Source: Neoceratodus forsteri (taxonomy: Eukaryota; Chordata; Ceratodontiformes; Ceratodontidae). Taken from it: 64,000 nucleotides of DNA. A model generated the notes under the pieces. That model ran no database searches and was not told the origin of the DNA. It saw nothing but the letters and a program-made list of their open reading frames with translations. Below are positions 33,201 to 43,488 of the stretch, piece by piece. Numbering within the stretch: position 1 is the stretch's first letter; each line of letters starts with the position of its first letter. Where the stretch lies: the NCBI GenBank assembly GCA_016271365.2, contig CM028131.1, positions 172,550,501 through 172,614,500 of the forward strand. The letters are read 5' to 3'. Made by a program: the position numbers and the translations under genes.

Positions 33201-33690
33201 CCCAGTAGAGTAGTAAAGTTCTAACAGCACCTCCTTCCTCTGCTGTTCTCTGCCAAAAGTTATCTAGGCCAGTTTTAAATCCAAACACATGGCTTCCTGC
33301 TGCCTAAGCCACTCCCCCTAATTCACAGTTCCCTTCTTAACCTATCCATCTGCACAGATAACATTTCCCTTCACCCAACTCAGACAAACACACTAACTCT
33401 TATTTTTTTTTGTTTGTTTGTTTTTACCCTAAATTGAAGGTCCCAGTAGTAGAGTTCTAGTTCTCAAGTACCAGTAGAATAGTTAAGTTCCAACAGCACC
33501 TCCTTCCTCTTGCTGTTCACTGCTGAAAGCTATCTAGGACCATTTTAAATCCAAATACCGGGCTTCCTGATGCATAAGTCACTCCCCCTAATTCACATTT
33601 TCCTTCTTCACCTAGTTAACTGAACAGATAACAGTTCCACTCACCCAACTCAGACAAACACACTGACTCTTTTGATTTTTCATGTACCCT
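33201..33690 (-). repeat. Tandem dimer at CR1 5' end (~269-bp period)
   Basis: 33,201-33,400 and 33,470-33,680 are the same sequence with modest changes: 'ccagtagagtagtaaagttc' versus 'ccagtagaatagttaagttc', and shared 'cagcacctccttcctc' and 'aactcagacaaacacac'. The period is 269 bp. Its place directly upstream of ORF1 (minus sense) fits a repeated 5' UTR/promoter monomer. Confidence 0.7.
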
Positions 33691-33801
33691 GCAAAATGAC
33701 TGCTGCTGTTTTCTATTTGATGTTTTTATGAACTGTGCAGTGCTCTGAGCCTCTGGAAAGGATAGCTATCTAAATAAAATACATATCTATCTGTATGTCT
33801 G

Positions 33802-33855
<54 letters not shown>

Positions 33856-33869
33856 ATGTAATCCAGATG
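33691..33869 (+). repeat. Retroposon tail and (CTAT)n microsatellite
   Basis: 'gatagctatctaaataaaat' is followed by a (CTGT) then (CTAT)n run at 33,785-33,855. A tail of this kind suggests the 3' end of an unidentified retroposon that ends in the microsatellite. Confidence 0.7.
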
Positions 33870-34990
33870 CCAATCTACCACCAAGGTGTACTATAGGATT
33901 TGGCAGAAGTTTTTATTCTGGCTCCAATCTAGGAATGCAGGCAATCAGGTTGTATTCTTACCAATACTTCAATTCCTCAAGGAAGGTTTCAGCAAATAGT
34001 TGCACCTGACAACTTAGAGGGTACAAGTCAACAGCTTGGAAACTCTGCTACTAGTGGGATCTGGACAATCTCTTGGCTTACACCCTGATGTCAGATGATT
34101 TTTGTGGGTGGTGACCCTGAAACATCATCTAGTAAAGTCCATTGTACCTCCATGGCTCTTGAGTCTCATTCTTCAGTATCTAAAAAAGCCCCATTCAAAC
34201 CTCTGGGGAGACGTCACTTCTACATCGTAAGATAAAGGTCATCTGCCATACTGCTATTACCTCAGCTAGATGAATCAGTGAGATAGGGACAGTCTACTCT
34301 CCTCCAAACAGCCTTACACCATAATGTATCAGGATTTTACAGTACGCTGTATGCACCTGGGTTTCTTGCCAAAAATGACTTCTGCATTCCATAGTAGTCA
34401 GGAACTGGTCTTGCCATCTTTCTGCCCTCAGCCCAAGAATGACAAAGAAAAGGAATTGCATACTGTGGATCACAGATGTGCTTTAAAGAAGTACCTCAAA
34501 CAAATAGAAACACTATGCAGACTACTAGTCTTCTGGTCCTCGAATCTGGTCAGGGCAAACATTTGTCTAAGGACTCTGTTGTCAGGTGGATTCAATCAAC
34601 CATCATCCTCTCATATAGACAAGATGGTGTTCAACTAGCAAACTCAATAATAGCACACTCCACTCAGACCATAACTACTTCATGGGTGGAATTAAGGGAC
34701 GTATCACCAGTTGACATTCTCAGAGCTGCCACCTGGTCCTCTCTGCACATATTTACGAAGTTCTATAAATTGGATGTAGCTGCTTCAGTGACAGACTCAT
34801 TCAAATGTAGAGTCTTACTGGCCATTATCAACAGTTAGCATTCTGGATACCTTATTCCCACCCTGGGATGCACTGCCCTGGCAGCTGTTGTATATCCAAG
34901 TGATCATAAGCCCTGTGCCCAGCACAAGGAGGGAAAAAATGAAATCAATATTTAAATAACTGCACATTTTCTTTCTCCAACTGCTGGCCA
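33870..34990 (+). pseudogene. DIRS-type tyrosine recombinase remnant
   Basis: DIRS elements use a tyrosine recombinase rather than an integrase to insert. 34,324-34,500 encodes 'LPSFCPQPKNDKEKELHTVD' and then 'CALKKYLKQIETL'. 34,476-34,838 encodes 'GKHLSKDSVVRWIQSTIILSY', then 'AHSTQTITTSW' (the H-x-x-R box, with R changed to Q), 'VDILRAATWSS' (second His/Trp position) and 'TFTKFYKLDV' (the Tyr nucleophile region). That order is diagnostic of the recombinase C-terminal half. A frame change near 34,500 and the lost Arg indicate decay. I saw no DIRS RT or terminal repeats nearby. Confidence 0.7.
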
Positions 34991-35370
34991 CAAGGCTGCA
35001 TTCCTCTCAAAATTTGTTGCAATGTACAGAGTTGACTAATGAACCTTCATGTTTTTTCTTGGCTGTTCTCTAATGTCACATTTCTAGTTTTACTTGTTGG
35101 TGGATTGTCTGTTTTGGTCATCAGAATGTTTTCTCCTTGCTTTGGAACCAACTGGCACAATCCACTGTGGGAGAGTCTAACGCCTGGTCTGCTGAAAGTC
35201 TACTTTCTGTCTCTGTGGAAGCTTAAGAGGACAGATCCCAGTGGTCACAAGCCCAGGATAGTACAGTGTAGCTGCAATATCTCATTTTCTGTAGGAGCCC
35301 AGTGTTTACCCATTTTTACAATGTATTTAACCAGGGTATGCCAGCTGAGAGGCAATATCTCATTTTCAGT
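34991..35370. other. No clear element
   Basis: 35,039-35,464 is open for 141 codons on the plus strand, but the frame runs into the tandem array and shows no known domain. Confidence 0.3.
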
Positions 35371-35990
35371 GTGTTCTGACATTTTGACCCCAAATTTCCA
35401 ACATAGGCTTTCCATGACTTCATGTTATGATCAAGACAGGTGGGAATTTTTTAATTTCTTCTGAAAGGGAATTTTTCAGAGCAGTGGCAAAAACATGTTT
35501 TTGAGGGGATTTGAAAAATGACACCTGTCACGTTCATGGGGGGGGGGGTAACACAAAGGATGTGTTGAAAACTGGGGCCCAAAATGTGCAAAAATAAGGT
35601 TATAATTATAAGTAAACATTGGACAAAGTCAATGTTTTTTCATACTTAGTTGTATTTTCACATTTTGATGCCCAATTTTAATACAGTCTTTTTATAACCA
35701 CATATTATGATCAAGACAGGTGGAATTTTTCTCTGAAAGGTGATTCGGCAGACCGACTAGGAAAACCTGTCGGAGGGGTTCGAAAATTGATACCTGTCAT
35801 GTTCATGAGTCAGGATTGAAATCTGGGGCCAAAATGTGCAAAAATCACAAAGTTATGAGTAAATATTAAAACATTAAAAGTTTGTTCATAACTTGCTTTT
35901 TGACATTTTGACTTCAAAATATTGTCTTTTTTGGACCCCATTTTATGAACAAGACAAAAGGAATTTTTTAAATCCTGACCAAAAAAATAT
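35370..35990. repeat. Degenerate tandem array, ~250-280-bp unit
   Basis: Three units begin at about 35,382, 35,660 and 35,909 with 'cattttgaccccaaatttcc' and variants. Each is followed by 'atgatcaagacaggtgg' or 'atgaacaagacaaaagg'. The first two also share 'gatacctgtcatgttcatg'-type text and a 'ggggccaaaatgtgcaaaaa' block. Confidence 0.7.
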
Positions 35991-35999
35991 TCATGCTGT

Positions 36000-36365
36000 G
36001 TGGGGAGAAAGCAATGGGTTGGGTGGGACGGTGGATACTGGCAGTTGGATTGGTACCTGCTCCCAGTCAGAGTTAAAGACTTGCGGGGGGCAAACAGCAG
36101 GTCAGATGAGAGAGAGATAGTGGCAGAGGGTTTGGGCACCTGCTGCTTGTAATATCAGTCTTGTGGGGGGGCAAATGGGGGATTAGGTAGGAGGGTGATA
36201 CCTGCAGCAGAGTTGGGCACTCACTTCTGGTCATGTTAAAAGTATAGGTTTGGCAGGAGGGATACCAGTGGCAGAGTTAAATGAGCACCTGTTTCTGGTT
36301 ACACATTGAAAGTTGAATGGGAGAGATACTGTGCTGGAAACAGCTGCAGGAGGCAGAATTGGTGC
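36000..36365. repeat. Degenerate minisatellite, ~75-80-bp unit
   Basis: Four to five units around 'gatactggcag...gagttgggcacctgcttctggtca..ttaaaag', at about 36,030, 36,115, 36,195, 36,262 and 36,325. Confidence 0.6.
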
Positions 36366-36667
36366 TTACTGTCACAAACCCACTCAGCAGGTCAGGCCCT
36401 CTGCTCCTACAGTGCCAACCTCCGAGCGCAGTCTTGTGAACTGGAAATAGAAACAGGGTAACCCTTCTTTCTGTTTTGTGGGTTCAAAACAACCTTTGAT
36501 CTCAAGTCTTAGAGGGATTCAAACTGTGAACCTCTTGTTAGCGTACCCAATGTACAGGCTCAGATAATTCTGCTCTTTGGGAGGGCCAGATATCTTTCAC
36601 CTATGGGCACCTAACCAGGTGTACAAAATGAACCCGTAAAACTCTATTAAAGACCTCAGAATAAATT
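36366..36667 (+). repeat. LTR-like repeat X, left part
   Basis: Starts 'tgtcacaaacccactcagca'. The first ~95 bp match the reverse complement of 1-86. It is interrupted by the Gmr1-type element at 36,673 and resumes at 45,650. TGTCACA and the 'attaaag..cagaataaa' near the end are LTR-like, but no internal region was found. Confidence 0.4.
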
Positions 36668-36672
36668 CTTAC
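36668..36672. repeat. Target-site duplication of Gmr1-type element (left)
   Basis: CTTAC here matches CTTAC at 45,645-45,649, directly outside the two LTRs. Confidence 0.75.
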
Positions 36673-37261
36673 CTTTTCCCAGTTTGGTATTACCATATAA
36701 GCTCATGCACAGTGTTGTCACACTCTTAACCATCCATGCATCACAGGCAAAAACAGAAGGACTTGGAAGCCACAAATAGTCTATTTAAAAATGAGATGTT
36801 TACTTACAATTAGATAAGAATGTAAAATGTAAAACACAGAACCATATATCACAAAAATATACAATCACTTACAAAAAAACACAAGATTTTAAAAATGCAA
36901 TTTCCTACCACCAGACAATTAGACTTGATCTATGTAATGTATCTCTTACAGTACTGCTAGCATGTTGTAGCTTTCAGAGTCCAAACATTTGTGTTTTAAA
37001 TGGAAAATAGAATACTGTTTAAAAACTGACTTTGCCAGCCTCTTTGCATGAGGTCACCTAGCTCCTCCCTGTCAGAATATAAAAAATATATCTATGCAAA
37101 ACAGGATGTCTTATCAAAGTATTAAATTCTGTGACCTCAGCACAACTCATTTTCTTTAAATGACTTTCTTTGATCTATGAGCAGCTTCCCCTTTCCAGGA
37201 CATCAAAGAAACATTTATGACTTTCCACTAAGGCATCATAACCTGCTCTTCTTCCTCTAAA
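36673..37261 (-). repeat. 3' LTR of Gmr1-type element, outer part
   Basis: Matches 44,824-45,410 closely ('cttttcccagtttggtatta' onward), with scattered differences. The LTR is cut at 37,261 by an L2 and resumes near 39,683. Confidence 0.92.
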
Positions 37262-39682
37262 TGACTTTTTTAAGTCGAAATTTCTTGCCGTCTGGGACCA
37301 CTATGCCCCACCCAAAAAGGCTCGAGTAAGGGGAGCACATCTGCTGTGGATCTCTGCTGACCTTATGGATCACCTCCATGCCAGAGACCAGACGTGGAAA
37401 GCCTGTAAGTCATCGGGGACGCATGCCGATCACCTACACTATCGAACACTTAGAAATGCCTATACCAGGCTTATCCATCAGGCAAAAGCTCACTACTTCA
37501 CATCATCCCTCCAAAAAAATTTAAACCATCCAGCCAAGTTCTGGAGGTTGATAAAATCACTTTCCTCCCCTCCCACCCAGCCACCCACTCCAGCCCTAGA
37601 TGTAGGTGGCTTCATCATAGCAGAACCACTAGCAGTTGCCACAGCTTTCAACACAGTGTTCACTAGCAACGGGTCCCCCCACTACTCTAACCCACCACTT
37701 GCTACACACAACCCGACATCCACATCCCCACCCACGCAAACCCCTTACCCGGCTTTCTCCTTCTCCCTGGTTACCCCATCAGAAGTACTCAAAGCCCTGC
37801 TTGCCCTAAATCCCTCCAAGGGTAAATGCCCCGCAGGTATGGACTCCAAAAAATGCTCTACCTTTCTGCCCCTGCTATCGCCATGCCTCTAGCGTCCCTC
37901 TTCAACCTCTCCTTCACCTCAGCCTCTATACCTTCAGAATGGAAGCATGCCACAGTTATCCCCCTCCCGAAAGGTGGCAACCCATCCTCCCCCAGCAACT
38001 ACCGCCCAATCTCCCGCCTACCCACTCTAGCCAAAATCCAGGAACATCTTGTCCTCTCGCAACTCACCACCTTCCTCGACTCCTCCTCCTTCTTTACTCC
38101 TTACCAGTCTGGCTTTAGAAAATACCACTCCACTGTCACTTCCCTCCTCAGATTCATGGATTCCATCCTCACAGGCATGTATAAAAGTCACATCACATCT
38201 GCCATTTTTATTGACCTAGCTAAGGCTTTTGACACAGTCTCACATACCCTTCTTCTGTCGAAACTCTCAAATGCAGGACTCTCCAGTGCGGCCACAGACT
38301 GGTTCAACTCATACCTGGCTGGCAGGGCCCAATCGTTAAAAATTGGTGCCTCCACCTCAAACCCCTTCCCTGTCACCATTGTCGTCCCCCAAGGCTTTGT
38401 CCTCTGCCCTATTTTATTCTCCATTTTTCTCAACGACCTGCCATCAACCTGCCTGCATGCTGCCATTTACATGTACGCAGATGATACAGTCCTGTACGCC
38501 TCAGGCCACTCCCCGCTGGAAGTTGCATCCAAACTCCAGCCATACTTCACCAAAGTCCAGCTCTGGTTTTGCAGAAATCAACTTATTGTAAATGCTAAGA
38601 AAATGATCTCCCTGACTTTCGGCATGAGACAGAGACTCTCCCGCCTCCCCGCCTTCCTCATTTTCAAAACACTTGATGGGACCACTCTAGAAGTCTGCAC
38701 CTCTTTCAGATACTTAGGGGTCTGGCTGGACCAACACCTCAACTTTTGCACTCACATCGAAGCAACCCACAAAAAACTGCACCCTAGACTGGGAGCATTA
38801 TAACAGAACCGTAGTTGCATTCCTCTGCCAGCCCTCAAAGAGATACTGCAGAAAATTATCCTCCCTATTTTCAACTACGGGGACGTAGTCTACAGTTCTG
38901 CCCCTAAATCCACCCTGGCTAGACTGTATTCTCTTTTTAACTCTTTCTGTCGTTTTGCACTGGACTGCCCACCCTCCACACACCACTGTGACCTCTACAG
39001 GTAACTTAACCTACCCTCACTCTTCACTAGGCACCAGTACCACTGTAACAGACTCACAGACAAATTCTGGGCCCAGTTACTGCCCTCCTACCTAGCCTCT
39101 ACCCTAACTGCTCAAACACCATCTACACACTCACTCAGAAATTTCAACTCCCGGCTACTGCAAATCCCGCACATGGCTACCTCTGCTGGACAGTCGGCTT
39201 TTAGAGCCCGACTACCAAAACTATGGAACTCCCTGCCGGCGGACATCTGGCTCTCACCCTCCTCTTGGCAACAAATCTCCCTACTAAAAGGGCAAGTCCC
39301 CACAAGCTGCTCATGTCAACTTGATTTGCACTAAGTATGGAACAACTCACCAGTGCACAACTATGTTGTTCACCCAAATGCTTAACTGTCCAAATTAGTT
39401 GCCAATACCTCTTCTGCTAATTAATGCCTACTGCTTGCTGTGTACATTCTGTTTATTTTCCTGTATATACTACTATTATTATATTTTAGAACTTATGTAC
39501 CTTTTGTATATAACCTATGTAAATTTTGGTATTCTGTAATTCTGTAATTGTACCTCTGGATTCTTTACTTCTGTGTATTATCCTGTTCCCTAACAACCCC
39601 CAGGATGCATTTGGAATTGAGCGGTAGTCTGCTTAGTATGTCTTTCCTGGTAAAACTTTTAAATAAATAAATAAATAAATAA
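37262..39682 (+). mobile_element. L2 LINE nested in the 3' LTR
   Basis: 5'-truncated L2 of ~2.4 kb. Comparison with the intact 5' LTR (45,395-45,420, 'cctctaaacattataaaag') shows exactly where it interrupts the LTR. It ends in 'gtctttcctggtaaaac' and (AAAT)n at 39,657-39,682. A TAAA duplication is possible but cannot be separated from the tail. Confidence 0.9.
37302..39334 (+). pseudogene. L2 ORF2 remnant (linker, RT, C-terminus)
   Basis: Reverse transcriptase for L2 and probably for SINEs sharing its tail. 37,302-37,892 covers the linker ('RDQTWKACKSSG...YHFTSSLQ'-type pattern, 'NPAKFWRLIKSL'-like text) up to 'SEVLKALLALNPSKG'. A frameshift at about 37,830-37,890 moves the frame to 37,826-38,803: 'NYRPISRLPTLAKI', 'AIFIDLAKAFDTVSH' (first catalytic Asp), 'VVPQGFVLCPILFSIFLNDL', 'YMYADDTVLYA' (catalytic YADD near 38,470), 'LIVNAKK' and 'FRYLGVWLD'. 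The C-terminal segment continues after a stop at 38,801-38,803 in shifted frames to about 39,334. This is the longest near-continuous RT frame in the window (325 codons). Confidence 0.9.
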
Positions 39683-39941
39683 TAAACGTTATAAAAGTTT
39701 ATGATTTCCCATCCTAGCAGCTGACAAGCTACAATTAAATTAGATAAACAGGAGATGCTTATTGTAGGCCTCTTCTAGCCTGTAATTATCTCCTGGCCTT
39801 CCAGGTAACACCTATTAGCTAAATCTTGGGTGGAGGTGTCATTCCACAGACTGTCAGCATCTCTCATGAGAGACATTCAATAACACATTTTTATATTACA
39901 AAAATCATAGATTAATCAGAACCAGCTGTCTGAGTGACACA
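39683..39941 (-). repeat. 3' LTR of Gmr1-type element, inner part
   Basis: Resumes 'taaacgttataaaagtttat' and matches 45,405-45,644. In element sense the LTR begins TGTGTCACTCA at 39,941, next to the polypurine tract. Confidence 0.9.
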
Positions 39942-39955
39942 ATTCCTCTCCACCT
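39942..39955 (-). promoter_or_regulatory. Polypurine tract of Gmr1-type element
   Basis: Minus-strand AGGTGGAGAGGAAT immediately precedes the TGTG start of the 3' LTR. This is the expected place and composition for the plus-strand DNA primer. Confidence 0.85.
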
Positions 39956-40104
39956 AGACTGAATTTGGGGGCTCTTTCGCCTGCATGGGATGAGCTTCCC
40001 AAATCAGTTCACTCCTCGTACACATGAGACAGACCATCAGAGTTCTGATTTTTTGCTCCAGCCCTATGTAGAATTATCATATCATACCCTTACAAAGCAA
40101 GACT

Positions 40105-40440
40105 TCATCTTAGCAATCTACCATTGTTTTTCCCCATCTGCATCAGCCAAACCAGGGGGTTGTGGTCAGTCTGCACCACCAAATGCTGCCCATACAAGTA
40201 TGGCTCAAATTTCTTTAGGGCCCACACTATGGCAAGACACTCCTTTTCCACCGTGGAGTATGCCTGCTCCCTGGGAAGTAATTTTTTACTCAGGTAGGCT
40301 ATTGGGTGATCCCTCCCTTGGCTGGATGTCGGACTCAGTACTGCCCCAATACCCACGTCTGCGGCATCAGTCTGAACTATAAAGGGTCTGCTATAGTCAG
40401 GACTTGTCAAAACAGGAGCACTGCAAAGTGCCTCATTCAA
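40105..40440 (-). pseudogene. Ty3/gypsy RNase H domain
   Basis: Removes the RNA strand during reverse transcription. Seen: 'FIVQTDAADVGIGAVL' (first catalytic Asp), 'AYSTVEKECLAIVWALKKF' (catalytic Glu) and 'LVVQTDHNPLVWL' (third Asp). It shares a reading frame with the RT upstream (41,265-40,471) but is separated from it by a stop at 40,468-40,470. Nothing like integrase follows; the next landmark is the polypurine tract, so RNase H ends the polyprotein. Confidence 0.9.
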
Positions 40441-40470
40441 TCTGGTAAAGGTTTCTTCATAGGCCGGGCC

Positions 40471-41400
40471 TCAGGTAATTTTCTTGGGCATCCTTTGCTT
40501 TGTCAGGTCAGATAGGTGAACAGCCAGGGCACTGTAATTGGGTACACATTTCCTGTAGTACCCTGCTGTCCCTAGAAAACTCCTAACCTGCTTCTGTGTT
40601 TCTGGTCTGGACCACACCTGGATTACCTCTATTTTTATTTGGTTAGGATGGAGCTGTCCCCAGCCTACCACATGCCTGAGGTATGCCACTTCTCCCATGG
40701 CCACCTGGCACTTCTCGGCTTTAACAGTGAGCCCAACCCTCTGTATCCTGCCCAGCACTTCCCTAAGGTGGGATAGGTGTTCCTCCCAGCTGGCACTAAA
40801 AATGGCAATGTCATCCAGATATGCCATGGTGTACTCCTGAGCACCATTTAACACCTGGTTCACCAATCTTTGGAAAGTGGCCAGGGCATTCTTCATTCCG
40901 AAAGGCATTACTTTAAATTCAAATAAGCCTATTGGAGTGATTAAAGCCAACCTTTTCCTAGCTCTGTCTGTCAACTCTACCTGCCAATACCCCTTTGTCA
41001 GGTCAATGGTCGTAAGGTAGGTCGCCCCTCCCAACTTGTTCAGGAGTTCATCCATCTGGGGCATCGGGTGGGTTTCTGACTTTGTGACTGCATTCAATCC
41101 ATGATAGTCCACACAGAAATGAGTAGAGTCATCTGGCTTGGGCACAAGGACTACGGGTGAGGCCCAGGGGCTGTGGGATCTCTGTATTACCCCTAAATCC
41201 AACATCTCCTCCACTTCCCTCCTAATGTCTTTTGGACAGCTTCTGACACCCAATATGCAGTCCATCGTATGGGCATCTGTGTCCCTGTCTCCACATCATG
41301 CGTCGCTAAGGGGGTTAGTCCAGGCTTGGCGCTAAACAATGGGGCAAAGTCTGCTAAAACCTCCCTTACTTCCTGGATCTTGTACAGGGTCAGCTGGGGA
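40471..41400 (-). pseudogene. Ty3/gypsy reverse transcriptase
   Basis: Copies the element RNA to DNA. 41,265-40,471 (264 codons, open) contains 'VEEMLDLGVIQRSHSPWASP', 'VDYHGLNAVTKSETHPMPQM' (D-Y-R-x-L-N block with R changed to H), 'YLTTIDLTKGYWQVEL' (first catalytic Asp), 'FKVMPFGMKNALATFQRLV' and 'TMAYLDDIAIFS' (YLDD catalytic pair), then the connection 'VRSFLGTAGYYRKCVPNYS'. The N-terminal start overlaps the end of the integrase frame at 41,400-41,193 ('VREVLADFAPLFSAKPGLT', the entry to gypsy RT), so integrase and RT were one polyprotein with integrase first. Confidence 0.93.
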
Positions 41401-41449
41401 CACAATTTAGCTGTCTCCACAGATGACTCCCTCTTACTTTCTTCCAGCA

Positions 41450-42712
41450 AGTCCATAAGCGGGTCTCCTTTGTCCATCCCCTCCCCAGGACTATACACTG
41501 CAAACACCATGTCCACCCTATTTGCATATGGCTTTATCATGTCGATATGGTATATCCTTCCTGTCTGTCTTCTGTCAGGTAACTCTATAATATAGTTCAC
41601 ATCATTTACCTTCCTAACCACTTTGTACGGTCCTGCCCACTCAGCCTGCAGCTTGTCTTTCCAGACCGGAATAAGGGCCATGACTTCCTGACCCACCATG
41701 TATGAGTGAGCTCTGGCTCTGTGGTCATACCACACTTTTTGTTTCTGTTGGGCAGCTGCCAGGTTGCCCTGGGCTGTCCCCATAAGCTCCTTCAGCCTTT
41801 CCCTAAACCTAAGGACATAATCCACTATGGGAGTTTCCTGGGTGGTGTGCTTGCCCTCCCAGTCCTCCCAGATCAAGTCAAGGTGCCCATGTACCCGGCA
41901 TCCATATAAGAGTTTGAAGGGGGAAAATCCTGTCGACTCTTGAGGCACCTCCCTGTATGCAAACAACAGGTGGGGAAGGTATTTCTTCCAGTCCCTCCCA
42001 TGCTGTTCAGCAAACACCTGGAGCACTGACTTTAGGGTACCATTGAATCTTTCCACAAGCCCATTGGCTTGTGGGTGATACAGTGTCATGCATCTCTGCA
42101 CCACCCCACACTTCTCCCATAAAAATTAAATCAGGTCTGACATGAAGGAACCCCCTCGATCGGTGATAACCTCCTGTGGAAACCCAACACAGGAGTAAAT
42201 CCCAAGTAAGGCATCTGCCACTTTTTCTGTCCTCAGCGAGGATAGGGCGACTGCCTCTGGGTACCGGGTGGCATAATCCACCACAGTCAGGATGAATCTC
42301 TTCCCTAAGGAGTTGGGGTATTTAAAGTCCCCACAAGATCCATTCCCAGCCTCTGGAATGGCTCCTCCACTATAGGCAATGGGATCAGGGCAACTTGGGT
42401 TTTCTTGCCTGCCTTCCCTATTTCTTGGCACCGGTGACAAGACCTGCAATATTCCTTCACCTGCTGGGTGAAGTTAGGCCAATAGAAATTCTGGGCCAAC
42501 TGCTGCATAGTGTGCACGATTTCCAGGTGACCCAACAAGGGAATGTCATTTGCAATCTTGAGCAACTGCTCACGATACCCCTGGGGAATGACAAGCTGCC
42601 TGACTAACACCCCTCCCTCTGTCTGTACAGCCTGAGAATACATAAGTCCATTTTCCCAATAAACCATATGTTTGCTGTCACTTCCCCCTGTGTACCGTCC
42701 GAGTCTGCCCAA
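41450..42712 (-). pseudogene. Ty3/gypsy integrase (upstream of RT)
   Basis: Inserts element DNA. 42,712-42,305 has the H2C2 zinc domain ('PLLGHLEIVHTM' ... 'YCRSCHRCQEI') and the first core Asp ('RLGMDLVGTL'). 42,449-42,126 has 'ILTVVDYATRYPEAVAL' and 'VITDRGGSFMSDL' (second Asp). 42,104 onward has 'HPQANGLVERFNGTLKSVL' (catalytic Glu), completing DD35E. A GPY/F C-terminal module follows ('EWAGPYKVVRKVNDVNYIIEL', about 41,660-41,590). Two frameshifts and an in-frame stop near 42,128 break it. The C-terminus runs directly into RT without a stop. Confidence 0.93.
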
Positions 42713-43173
42713 GCCCTCAGCTTCTCTAGACTAGGGTCACTTCTCTAAGCAGCTGCAAACCCCTCACACATTCCCAAGGCATGGGACAGGTCCCCTTCAA
42801 TTGCTAAGCTAGGGTCACTAGAACTAGCATCAGGGCACTCAGGATCACTGTCAATCCCAACCCTCTGACAATGGGTCACCCCTCCCTCTTCGAATTAACC
42901 CTCCGTAGCTGTGTGGTTGACTGCTACTGAGGAATTTTCTACCCCCTTTTCATTAGTCTCCCCATCTGGAGACACAGGCTGAGGAACCATCCTCACAGTG
43001 GTTTCTTCAATGGCTCCTGTGGGGTTCAGGGGAACTACAATTTTCCCTTGCCACTTGGCTACGGGTAACTGCACATACCATCCCCTGTTTGAGATTGTTC
43101 CACAGGATCACATCCACGGCTAACGTTTTGGCTACTGCCACCTGTTGCACAGTTCCCCCTGTTTCACCCCAGT
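42713..43173 (-). other. Degraded spacer between protease and integrase
   Basis: Expected to encode the protease C-terminus and the segment before the integrase zinc domain, but frames are broken and I recognise no motif. Confidence 0.45.
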
Positions 43174-43488
43174 CTAGGAGAACACTAACCAGTAGCAATG
43201 TTTTCTCTTCACCAGAAAAATCCTGTACAGTGACATTTTATTGGTTATAAGCAGACTAGGCTCTACTAGATCCCCTTTTACCAATGTCAGGGATGCCCCT
43301 GTGTCCCTTAACCCTTGCGTCTGTACCCCATTCACCATGACTGGGTGCATGTGTTCCCTCATGTTCACAGGCATGCTTCCAGGGACGCACAAACAACCCA
43401 CTTTGTTTCTAGTACCATTCTGCGTATTATTGCTCATTCTTTTGGGACACTGTTTGGCAATATGCCTAGTTTTTATACATAACCAACA
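43174..43488 (-). pseudogene. Zinc knuckle and aspartic protease
   Basis: The knuckle CWLCIKTRHIAKQC (C-x2-C-x4-H-x4-C) lies at 43,488-43,447 and is in the same frame as the protease at 43,437-43,174, so the two form one chain. The protease active site is 'GLRDTGASLTLV' (D-T-G codons at 43,305-43,297). The flap and C-terminus are lost: the frame turns to unrelated residues after about 75 codons. The upstream SCAN-like gag is in a different frame, one base back, so reaching this frame needs a -1 shift or an indel near 43,590-43,610. I cannot tell a programmed shift from decay. Confidence 0.85.

Larger units (their letters stand above)
28837..33690 (-). mobile_element. CR1 LINE, full length, copy 2
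   Basis: The most complete CR1 here. On the minus strand it runs from a tandem-dimer 5' region (33,690-33,201) through ORF1 (32,820-31,895), ORF2 endonuclease (about 31,690-30,824), RT (30,304-29,654), C-terminal domain (29,633-29,172) and 3' UTR to the tail 'tctatgtttctatgc' at 28,838. All parts are in CR1 order. Premature stops and frameshifts are present throughout, but far fewer than in the other copies. Confidence 0.9.

Noticed and set aside
33785..33855. CRISPR-like regular repeat
   Set aside because: A (CTAT)n microsatellite without spacers.
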